From Alphaproteobacteria bacterium (GTDB lineage Bacteria > Pseudomonadota > Alphaproteobacteria > Rhizobiales > Xanthobacteraceae), in NCBI GenBank assembly GCA_005884765.1, contig VAZV01000204.1:1-41769 (forward strand): 41,769 nt of DNA. The letters run 5' to 3'. The position numbers and the translations under genes were made by a program. Positions 33,348 through 40,833 of this stretch are shown here, one piece after another (the first letter of the stretch is position 1; every line of letters starts with the position of its first letter). The notes below the pieces were generated by a model. It had not been told where the DNA came from, did no database searches, and saw only the letters and a program-made list of their open reading frames with translations.

Positions 33348-34226
33348 CGGATTTGCCAATGATTAGGGGACATCGACCGCGACCAGCCGCGTCGAGGAAC
33401 CGGCTATCCTCCGGGCGGCTTTTTCTGAAAGGTAGTTTTAAGCTCGAAACGCACCTTATGACTTGAAGGATATTGGCAACCCATTGACATGGCAACAAAT
33501 GCGCCGGCCCCTCCGAGCGCACCAAGGGCATAAGTCATTGATACGAAAGGTATTTTCGCGATTTCTACTCCTACTTTGTTACTCTCAGCGAAAAGTTACT
33601 ATCTTTCCGCACAAATCTTCCTTGTTGGATCTCGCCCTTCTTTGATTTCGTCCTTACTCAATCAGAAGTTGATTGGCTAAGAGACTCGTTCAGATGGCGA
33701 GATCTGTATTTCGGCACCCCCATAGGGCGCGATAATCTCCAGCTCTCGTTTTCTATCTGCTGCAAGCACAGCGGAGACACTTGCGTGGCATCCCTCAAAC
33801 TTTGTCACTCGGTGTCTCCAATTTACATCCGGTGTTTGCTTCTGTGGTCCTCGCAGCTCTATTTGAACGACCGTGGCGCAAAGCGAAAGGACGATTTCCG
33901 TTCGAGAGTGCAGTAGCGTAGCCCAGCGTATAAATCGGTCGGATTCGTAGTCGGTGCGGCATCGTCGTCGTTCTCATTTGTCGTCGTCGCGCTCGCGCCG
34001 CGACAATTAGATGTCGAGTTCGAGCGGCTGCGAGCCATTTTCTCGACGCCCAATCGACTCAATCCAGATACTGGTTCAGAAATGGCAGCACGGCGCCAAG
34101 GACGGCTTCCGGCTGCTCTTCCATTTGCGCTCCCATCGCAACGGAGGAGCACGCGACCGACAAGTCTGTCTTAACGCGGAGCAGCAACAGCCATGGCACT
34201 CGAAGCAGCCGTTTCCCCTCAAAATC
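33348..34226. other. non-coding, AT-richer stretch
   Basis: About 880 bases without a recognisable gene. Base composition is visibly lower in GC than the surroundings (for example 33530-33680), which together with the adjacent cargo-copy junction suggests a recombination boundary. No RNA gene or IS end was identified. Confidence 0.55.
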
Positions 34227-34602
34227 TCACTGCGATGCTTCACTGATCGCGTATTCGAGCGCATCGTTGGACGACATCGGAGCGAGCGCGCCCTGCATGT
34301 CACCCGAATGATCCGGACCCATGCGAGCCGAAATCACGATGTGAGAAGTCGAACTTGGCCAGCGCTTCACCCGGGTTACGATAGCTGTCGCCCTTGCCGC
34401 AGTCGTCGGATGGCTTGGGATCGCAATGGTCCTTCTGCGGCTGGCAGTCGTACTTGTGCGGGTGGCTGTCATCGTTCTTGGCGTCCTTCCAGCCACCATC
34501 GTGCTTGGAGTAGTCGCCCTTGCCGTCTTTCGAGTAATCGTCCTTTCCGGCATTCTTTGAATAATCGCCCTTGCGCCCGTCATCGGAGCAGTCGTTGTGG
34601 CC
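34227..34602 (-). repeat. duplicated DYSK-repeat cargo domain (copy fused to exporter)
   Basis: On the minus strand this segment is a close copy of 40318-40670, including 45 identical consecutive bases (minus strand of 34321-34365 against 40508-40552). Compared with the free-standing gene it has one extra base in the block 34313-34321, which makes the exporter frame stop at 34300. The original reading continues in another frame to the stop at 34227, reading PDHSGDMQGALAPMSS then NDALEYAISEASQ, the counterpart of the free-standing C-terminal region. Confidence 0.9.
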
Positions 34603-36795
34603 CTGCGCGGCCTCGGCCGATTTCGTGCCTTCGGCGGCAAACCCCGTGAGACCAGCATCGCGCGCAGGCGCCGCTGCTTGTCTGCGGCTTCTAACTCCGA
34701 CCTGCAACGGCCCGGCCGCAGTGGCAAGGTGGACGATCATATCCGCTCCGTGGGTGATTTCGGGTCGGTGTGCTACGCTCACGCGAGTCATATTTAGATG
34801 CCGGAGATTCGCATTGATTTCTCTTTCCTTCTCGGTGTCAAGATGTGCCGTGCCTTCGTCCAGAAACAGGATCTTTGGTCGGCGATAGAGCGCGCGCGCA
34901 AGCAGTACTCGCTGTTTCTGCCCGCTAGATAACGAGCTTCCCATGTCACCGATCAGGCTGTTGTAGCTCATCGGCATTGCAATGACGTCGTCGTGGATGC
35001 CGGCAATCCGCGCACACTCGATCATCCACTGCAGATCGAATGTTGTCTCAAAAAAGCAGATATTGTCGGCAATAGACCCTGACAGCAATTGATCCTCCTG
35101 CATCACCGCGCCGATTTGTTCGCGATAAACGCGCGGTCCGATATGGCCCAGCGGAAGGCCGTCGATCAGGACCTCCCCGCCCGTTGGCTCGAGCAGCCCA
35201 AGCATAATCTTGACAAGAGTTGTCTTGCCGCATCCAGAGGGTCCCATGATCGTGACGAATTGTCCCGGAGCAACGCACAGATTCACGTTATTAAGAATCA
35301 GAGGCTCTGCCTCTGCATAGCGGAAGCACACGTTGCGCAGTTCGATCGCGCCGCGGATCGGTCGCATATACGACAGGTCCTGGTCGTGCCCCCGCTCGAG
35401 TGGGGTGAGCGCAATATCGGCGAGGCGCTCCAGGTGCAGTCCGAGAATGCGCAGGTCCACCAGCTTCTCGATCAGCAGCGCAGTCCGTTCCGCGAACTGC
35501 AGCTTGTAGCTGACGAACGCGAATATCATGCCAACCGTGATGAGGTTGTCTAGTGCGAGGCGAGCGGCGAGGTAGATTGTGATTACGTTCTCCAAGCCGA
35601 ATATCGTGTCGTTCATCGCTTTGAAGCTGATCCTCGCCCGGCCTAGCCGCACGTTGGCATTTACGTATGCAGCATAACGGTTCAGCCACTGGCTCTCCCG
35701 CTCGTTCTCTCGGTTGAGCAGCTTTAGGCTCTGCACCGCTCGCACGGTTTCGATGAAGGTGGAGTTTTCGTGTGCCTTACTGTGAATCGCCGCTTCGTTC
35801 CGTTGCCGGAACATCCTGAACAGAGCGAGCCGCAAAGCGGCGTACAGCGCGAACGCGAGCAGGACGACGAATCCGAGCTGGACACTGTAGGTGAACATCA
35901 ACGCCAGCATCAACACCGACATGAGACCGTCGATCAAGCCCGTGATCAGTCCCTCCGCGAGCATATTGCGGATGGGCTCGATCGAGCCGAAGCGCGACAG
36001 GATGTCGCCGATGTGCCGCTTTTCGAAAAAGGAGAGTGGCAAACGCACCAGATGATGAAACAGCCGGGCGCCGATCTGAAAGCTCAACGTGTTCTGCAGA
36101 ATAAGGATAATGAATGAGCGGGTCGCGGTCGATGCGACTTTGATCAGGAGGAGGAGCGCGAATCCAAGCCCAAGTACGAGCAGGAGATCGACGTCCCCTC
36201 TGGCGATGACCTCGTCAACCGTGAGCTGCATGTAGAAAGGGGCGGCGAGGATAAGAATCTCGATGACCACTGACAGAACTAATATTTGCATTAAGACATG
36301 AGTGTTTCCGCTCATTCCGCTAAAGAATACCGAGAACGGCAATCGCACTCTCTCGTCTGTGCGGCAGAATTCTTCGGTGGGTGACAGTTCGAGGACGACT
36401 CCGGTAAAATGTCTCGATACTTCGGTGGTGGGAAACCATTTCTCGCCAGCGGCCGGATCGTACACCACGATCCCTTTACTCTTGTACGCTTTCAGGACAA
36501 CGAAATGGACCATGTCCCAGTGCAGGATAGCCGGGAGACGCAATTGACCGAGATGGCCAAGCTCGATTCTTAGCGGCCGGCATGCTAGCCCCAAGTGAGC
36601 TGCTATCTCCATGAGTTCGCGGAGAGTGAGACCTTTCAGGGACACTGGGTACCGACGCCGCAGGCTATTCATGTCAGTCCGATGGCCATGATAGGACGCT
36701 ACCATGGCAAGGCATGCCAGCCCGCACTCCGCCGCCTCTGTCTGCCTGATGAGTGGGAGGAACCCGCGCCCGCTGAAATTCAATAGGTCCTGCAT
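34300..36795 (-). CDS. C39-peptidase-containing ABC exporter with fused cargo-like tail
   Basis: The 831-aa protein has three standard parts. The C39 peptidase (about 1-140) has the catalytic Cys in RQTEAAECGLACLAM, His in MVHFVVLKAY and Asp in VYDPAAG. The six-helix membrane domain spans about 155-440. The ATPase has Walker A GPSGCGKTT, signature LSSGQKQRVLLARAL, Walker B ILFLDEGTAHLD and switch His in SVAHRPE. Such PCAT proteins cleave double-glycine leaders and export the peptide. The last 100 residues (GHNDCSDDGR onward) are a cargo-like DYSK-repeat copy truncated by a frameshift. The ATG at 36795 follows the fusion-protein stop by four bases. Confidence 0.92.
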   Translation of the reverse strand: MQDLLNFSGRGFLPLIRQTEAAECGLACLAMVASYHGHRTDMNSLRRRYPVSLKGLTLRELMEIAAHLGLACRPLRIELGHLGQLRLPAILHWDMVHFVVLKAYKSKGIVVYDPAAGEKWFPTTEVSRHFTGVVLELSPTEEFCRTDERVRLPFSVFFSGMSGNTHVLMQILVLSVVIEILILAAPFYMQLTVDEVIARGDVDLLLVLGLGFALLLLIKVASTATRSFIILILQNTLSFQIGARLFHHLVRLPLSFFEKRHIGDILSRFGSIEPIRNMLAEGLITGLIDGLMSVLMLALMFTYSVQLGFVVLLAFALYAALRLALFRMFRQRNEAAIHSKAHENSTFIETVRAVQSLKLLNRENERESQWLNRYAAYVNANVRLGRARISFKAMNDTIFGLENVITIYLAARLALDNLITVGMIFAFVSYKLQFAERTALLIEKLVDLRILGLHLERLADIALTPLERGHDQDLSYMRPIRGAIELRNVCFRYAEAEPLILNNVNLCVAPGQFVTIMGPSGCGKTTLVKIMLGLLEPTGGEVLIDGLPLGHIGPRVYREQIGAVMQEDQLLSGSIADNICFFETTFDLQWMIECARIAGIHDDVIAMPMSYNSLIGDMGSSLSSGQKQRVLLARALYRRPKILFLDEGTAHLDTEKEREINANLRHLNMTRVSVAHRPEITHGADMIVHLATAAGPLQVGVRSRRQAAAPARDAGLTGFAAEGTKSAEAAQGHNDCSDDGRKGDYSKNAGKDDYSKDGKGDYSKHDGGWKDAKNDDSHPHKYDCQPQKDHCDPKPSDDCGKGDSYRNPGEALAKFDFSHRDFGSHGSGSFG

Positions 36796-36799
36796 GCAG

Positions 36800-38050
36800 C
36801 TACATCCTTGCGCTAAACACCGGATCAAGCAGCCACTTCATCAGCGAGCGCTGCTCAAGAATGACGTCGGCCTTAAGCAGCATGTCTGGCTGAAGCGGCA
36901 TCTTGAGCCCATAGGCATCGATGTCGGGCCGCTCGAGGGCCACAGTCACGCGGTAAGCCGGCTCCTTGAGGGTGATCGGCCCGGTAGTTTCGTTGGCGGT
37001 CAGGATCGTGTGCGAGACTCTTCTCACGCTGCCGCGGTAGGTGCCGAATTTCTGATAGGGAAATGCATCATAAAGCATCCTGACCTTCTGGCCGGGGCGC
37101 ACGAATCCGAACGCGCGCGTCGGAAAGAACAGCTCCGCCTGCAAGGGGGAATCAAGCGGAATGATTTCGAGCTGCATATGCTTTGGATCAGCGATCTGGC
37201 CGACGGTCGCTTGCAGCGTGGACACGCGCCCACTCGTCGGTGCCTTGATAACGTAGGCCTGCCGTCCATTCACCTCGGCGACGCGCTGTTCGATCGAGGA
37301 GAGATCATTGCGCAGCACTCGAATCCTCTCTGCGGCGACAGTCGGAAGTTGCTCGAGCGTATGCTCAGTGTCGGTCAATTGGCTGCGTCGCGCGGTAATC
37401 TGTTGGTCGATCGATACCACGCTCTGTTTTTGCTCGAGTGCGGCCTGCTCGCGGCGCTTCAGCTCGATCGCCGGCAGCACGCCTTTTGCAGCTAGTGCAG
37501 CGCCCGTTGACACGAAACTCTCGGAAAGCTTCAGCCGCTCGTTCTGGATCTCTCGCTGGTCCTCGAGCTGAGTAATCTCCCCCTCGGTCCCTTTGATCGT
37601 GGAAGCGAGGCGATCGTGTTCCGAGGTGGTCCGGCGCTCTTCCGCAACGATCTGTCGCTCGACCACATCGCGTTGCTGCGCCAACACTGCGAGCACGGTG
37701 GCATTTACGTCGTCGCCGTTGGCGGTGATTTGGGAAGTGATTATGGTCAGGAGGGGGTCGCCCTCCGCAACCTCCTGACCCTCCTTCACCTTAAGCTCTT
37801 TGACGAAACCCTGTTGTGGCACGAAAATTTTGGCCGTGCCGAAGGTCGGCGTTAGATAGCCGGTAACGGTTTCCTTGCGCGCGTACTGAGCAACGGAAAG
37901 AAAGCAGAAAATGAGTGCAACAAGTCCTGCAAGAGACCAGCTAAGGATCGTGCTCGATATCGGCTGCAGTGATACGACCTCGCCCCAGCTGCTGCGCTGA
38001 TGCAGAAAGTCGATTGCTTCCTGTCGAAATAGAGCTGGCCGAGCCGCCAT
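36800..38050 (-). CDS. HlyD-type membrane fusion protein
   Basis: The 416-aa protein has one N-terminal membrane helix (ILSWSLAGLVALIFCFLSVA), a lipoyl half-motif (FGTAKIFVPQQGFVKELKVK EGQEV), a long coiled-coil hairpin of about 180 residues (ending near RNDLSSIEQRVAEVNGR) and the second half (YVIKAPTSGRVSTLQATVGQ). This matches the adaptors of type I exporters and bacteriocin exporters. It bridges the inner-membrane exporter to an outer-membrane channel, which is not encoded here. AAGGTG precedes the ATG. It is the gene before the PCAT exporter in one operon. Confidence 0.92.
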   Translation of the reverse strand: MAARPALFRQEAIDFLHQRSSWGEVVSLQPISSTILSWSLAGLVALIFCFLSVAQYARKETVTGYLTPTFGTAKIFVPQQGFVKELKVKEGQEVAEGDPLLTIITSQITANGDDVNATVLAVLAQQRDVVERQIVAEERRTTSEHDRLASTIKGTEGEITQLEDQREIQNERLKLSESFVSTGAALAAKGVLPAIELKRREQAALEQKQSVVSIDQQITARRSQLTDTEHTLEQLPTVAAERIRVLRNDLSSIEQRVAEVNGRQAYVIKAPTSGRVSTLQATVGQIADPKHMQLEIIPLDSPLQAELFFPTRAFGFVRPGQKVRMLYDAFPYQKFGTYRGSVRRVSHTILTANETTGPITLKEPAYRVTVALERPDIDAYGLKMPLQPDMLLKADVILEQRSLMKWLLDPVFSARM

Positions 38051-38196
38051 GGATGCACCTTACGACGCTCTCATTGGTCAATTCAGGCTGCGCGTAATAT
38101 CTCCGCCGCGCCACGGCTGCGGATTGATACCCCACACTACCGTGAGAACCGCTCCTCGCTACGGAGAAGCGGCTCTCGCGCTAAGCATTCATCGCA

Positions 38197-38397
38197 TTAG
38201 GCGTTATCGGATTTGTTCGATTGGAAGCTCAAAATCCCAGCGTTGACCTGCACGGTATCGAAGCTGAGAACGTTGATCGAGCCGTTGCCGTTGGTGTCGC
38301 CGCCGCGGCCGCCGCAGTTATTCCAGCCAGCGGCCACGAGGTCGAGCTCCTCGTCATACAGATCGATAGGGTGAGTAAGCTTGTCCATCTTTTCCAT
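38197..38397 (-). CDS. small peptide with double-glycine-like leader, candidate exporter substrate
   Basis: The 66-aa product begins MEKMDKLTHPIDLYDEELDL and continues VAAG. The acidic DEELDxV stretch followed by AG resembles the leader cut by C39 peptidases, whose consensus ends GG, GA or GS. Cleavage after AG would free a 42-residue peptide, WNNCGGRGGDTNGNGSINVL and onward, with one Cys and no second. AAGGAGA lies seven bases before the ATG at 38397; a longer frame to 38532 has no such site. It lies 146 bases before the fusion-protein gene on the same strand. Bacteriocin or signal peptide function is inference. Confidence 0.75.
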   Translation of the reverse strand: MEKMDKLTHPIDLYDEELDLVAAGWNNCGGRGGDTNGNGSINVLSFDTVQVNAGILSFQSNKSDNA

Positions 38398-38609
38398 GTT
38401 GGTCTCCTTTCGATGTAAGTGGCGGGATATTGCTGTAACTGCTGCCACGTTATAGCTAGTCGTAGGACGCCAATCTGGATGCACCTCGCACAAATTTTTT
38501 CTGTACGGCAGTGCTAGGCGCTCGGTCTTCATTCTATTGCTACACTATGCGCGGAAGCGACTGCCGAATTGCGCGTCGCCAACATCATCGTTCACTCGAC
38601 GCTCTGGAT

Positions 38610-38966
38610 CGACGCCTTCCTCTGACAGGTTCGGCATCAAGCACGCGCTGTCGGCTACAGCGCGGGCATCTCGAAAAATCATTTCTTGTGCCGCTGCCGA
38701 AAAGGCTATGCATACGTGGCGGGCGCCTGCTTCACATTGTGACCGAGTGCGACAAGCTCACAAGCAACATAATGCGTCGCCATTCACGCTTCGATGCCAA
38801 CAAGGCAAGGTGGTAGCTTTGCAAATCTCGATGCAATTCGTCCGCGCGACACTTTCTCTCTAAACACGATCGCACCGGACGAATTGAGGCCGACCATGTG
38901 AAGCGTGCTCTTGCCCATTTCTATTCCGATGACTGTAACTGCCTGCATCGTGGAGGTGCGAGGCAT
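38610..38966 (-). pseudogene. IS110-family transposase, N-terminal remnant
   Basis: The minus-strand frame from 38966 reads AVTVIGIEMGKSTLHMVGLN, GAIVFREKVSRGRIAS and LPPCLVGIEA, the conserved start of IS110 transposases, with Glu in place of the first catalytic Asp. A stop follows at 38784. Beyond it the same frame reads MATHYVACELVALGHNVKQA with further stops. It separates the exporter operon from the sigma factor. Confidence 0.8.
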
Positions 38967-39286
38967 AGCGGTGCTCCTTCTCTCTTAATAAGCCCTGGCA
39001 CGGTCTGAGACCTTTTGGGCTCAGGAGCGCGGCTGGTCGATCCTATTCAGGTCGATTGTGCTACGTCCTCTTTTGCGCCGTTGTTAGTGCGGATGTCATG
39101 TAGCCACAACTTTTTGCGTTTCGCTCTCCGGCGCACGAGTTCACTGCACCGCCAATAGCCGGAAAAGGTCCGGGAGTGACTCACGGCGTATGGTCGAAGC
39201 TGCAAACTATGCGCCCAGAGATTGCGCCTCACGGCTTAATGATACCGCCGCCGCGATTTGGGGATGGCGGAAATTAAAAAATTATT
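38967..39286. other. intergenic region, nothing recognised
   Basis: Between the IS110 remnant and the sigma-factor promoter region no gene or RNA could be assigned. The stretch is moderately AT-rich and probably includes the lost left end of the IS element. Confidence 0.5.
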
Positions 39287-39312
39287 GGGAACAAAGTTCG
39301 TGCCGCAAAGTT
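39287..39312 (+). promoter_or_regulatory. candidate ECF-type promoter before the sigma factor
   Basis: GGGAAC at 39287-39292 matches the GGAAC -35 element of alphaproteobacterial ECF promoters, and AGTT follows after 16 bases (39309-39312), one base off the CGTT -10 element. Autoregulation by the downstream sigma factor is possible; the match is short. Confidence 0.4.
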
Positions 39313-39426
39313 TGACGTCACCACCAGTTCGTATCGAAATTGCTGGAAATGCAAGTCGCTAATGTTTCCTGCTATTCCCTACCGGGGGGATAGTGGTCGC
39401 GTCTGTTTTGTGACGGGGTGAGTGAC

Positions 39427-40044
39427 ATGCCCCACCAAGGCGCCGGCTTCACAAAGGCAGAGTTTCACCCCCGCGCAACGCAGGGTGACACAAATCTCAA
39501 GCGCGAGACGGCTCTCAATTACGAGAAAGCTCTGCTTGAGTGCGCCTCCGGATCGCGGTCGGCCGTCGGCAAGATCTACGCCCGGGAGAAGGAAAAGTTG
39601 CGCGCTGTAGCGCACCGGATCGTCCACGACAGGTCACGTGCGGAGGACGTCATCCATGATGCATTCGCGCAGATCCTCCGGTATGCCAAAAACTTCGATC
39701 CGGCACGCGGATCCGCCCGCGGCTGGATCTATGCGATCGTCCGTAATACGGCGCTCAAGATGCAGGAGAATGCCAGGCGCGAACTTGCGCTCGAGGAAGA
39801 CGCGTTGAACGCCATCTGCGAGCGGGGACAAAGCGTCCCGAATCCCGCGTCCTGCATCCCGGACAGCATGACGCTACGGACCATGCTCGATGAGCTCGAG
39901 CCAAACCGCCGCGCGAGCCTGCTTCTGGCGATCATCGACGGGCGCACGCACGAGGAGATAGCCGAATACCTCCAGGCTCCGGTCGGCACTGTCAAGGCTT
40001 GGATCCGGCGAGAGCTCATGGCGATGCGCCGGCGGCTCGAATGA
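39427..40044 (+). CDS. ECF-like RNA polymerase sigma factor
   Basis: The 205-aa protein has region 2 (AHRIVHDRSRAEDVIHDAFA, then GSARGWIYAIVRNTALKMQE) and region 4 (RASLLLAIIDGRTHEEIAEY, LQAPVGTVKAWIRRELMAMR). This is the ECF/SigK-like arrangement, lacking regions 1 and 3. The GTG at 39418 and ATG at 39427 are both in frame; the ATG has GGGGTGAG at a suitable distance. No anti-sigma gene adjoins it. The DYSK-repeat protein and the repeat-rich surface protein follow on the same strand, so they are its natural targets. Confidence 0.9.
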   Translation: MPHQGAGFTKAEFHPRATQGDTNLKRETALNYEKALLECASGSRSAVGKIYAREKEKLRAVAHRIVHDRSRAEDVIHDAFAQILRYAKNFDPARGSARGWIYAIVRNTALKMQENARRELALEEDALNAICERGQSVPNPASCIPDSMTLRTMLDELEPNRRASLLLAIIDGRTHEEIAEYLQAPVGTVKAWIRRELMAMRRRLE

Positions 40045-40170
40045 GGCGTGAATTTATTTTTCGCCGCTGCATCCACCGGCGTGCGGCGGCGACAGTAGGG
40101 GTGACGGCATGGTGATCCGGACAGGATATGTGCCCGTGACCGTCGCATACCCGAAGCGAGGAGCGAAACG

Positions 40171-40743
40171 ATGTCTTTCCTGAGCAGCGTTACGAGCATT
40201 CTCGAGCTGATAAAGATTCCGGGAACCGGCGTCCCACGCGAGGCCTACAAGCCAACCGGGCCCGACGATTGCGGTGGCGGCAGGCAGTCCAATTGGAATG
40301 ACGTTCACAAGGGTCGCGACGACTACTCGAAGAACGGCGACAAGGACGATTATTCCAAGCTTAGCGGAAAGGACGACTACTCGAGAGACGGCAAGGGCGA
40401 CTACTCCAAGCACGACGGTGGCTGGAAGGACGCCAAGAACGTCGACTGCCAGCCGCAGAAGGACGATTGCGACCCAAAGCCGCCGGACGACTTCGGCAAG
40501 GGCGACACCTATCGTAACCCGGGTGAAGCGCTGGCCAAGTTCGACTTCTCACATGGTGATTTCTCGCATGGTGATTTCGGCTCGCATGGTTCGGATCATT
40601 CGGGTGACATCCAGGGCGCGCTCGCTTCGATGTCGTCCGACGATGCGCTCGAATACGCCATCAGCCAGATGGGCCCGGCGGATCACTCCGACGTAGGGCA
40701 TTTCGACGTGGCGGCGGACGCGTCGCACGACACCGACGCCTGA
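40171..40743 (+). CDS. DYSK-repeat His/Asp-rich protein, likely secreted cargo
   Basis: The 190-aa protein is unlike any family I recognise. Residues 50-84 hold four copies of a repeat of the form D/G-D-Y-S-K/R with 8-10-residue spacing. Next comes a Cys-containing linker (DCQPQKDDCDPKPPDD). Residues 126-145 are His/Asp/Gly-rich (FSHGDFSHGDFGSHGSDHSG), and the C-terminus is acidic and helical (SSDDALEYAISQMG). It has no signal peptide. GAGGAG precedes the ATG by eight bases. The C-terminal two thirds were copied into the tail of the exporter at 34.3 kb, which ties this protein to that export system. Metal or calcium binding is a guess. Confidence 0.8.
   Translation: MSFLSSVTSILELIKIPGTGVPREAYKPTGPDDCGGGRQSNWNDVHKGRDDYSKNGDKDDYSKLSGKDDYSRDGKGDYSKHDGGWKDAKNVDCQPQKDDCDPKPPDDFGKGDTYRNPGEALAKFDFSHGDFSHGDFGSHGSDHSGDIQGALASMSSDDALEYAISQMGPADHSDVGHFDVAADASHDTDA
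40318..40422 (+). repeat. DYSK tandem peptide repeats
   Basis: Four imperfect units encode DDYSKNGDK, DDYSKLSGK, DDYSRDGK and GDYSKHDGG. Three comparable units occur in the exporter tail. Confidence 0.85.
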
Positions 40744-40833
40744 TGCGCCGAAAAGACTCGCCTGGCGGTGAATGCTGCCGGGCGAGAGTTGTTAGAGTTG
40801 TTTATGAGTGGAACGAGATGAAAGGCGGCGGTC

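Noticed and set aside
30940..33531. Minus-strand open frame of 863 codons opposite the cytochrome c and sorbosone-dehydrogenase genes
   Set aside because: Its translation has no domain features and is rich in Arg, His and Val as expected for antisense of GC-rich genes; the plus-strand genes have signal peptides, motifs and ribosome binding sites.
34011..34649. Plus-strand open frame opposite the cargo-like tail
   Set aside because: It is the shadow of the duplicated DYSK region and has no own features.
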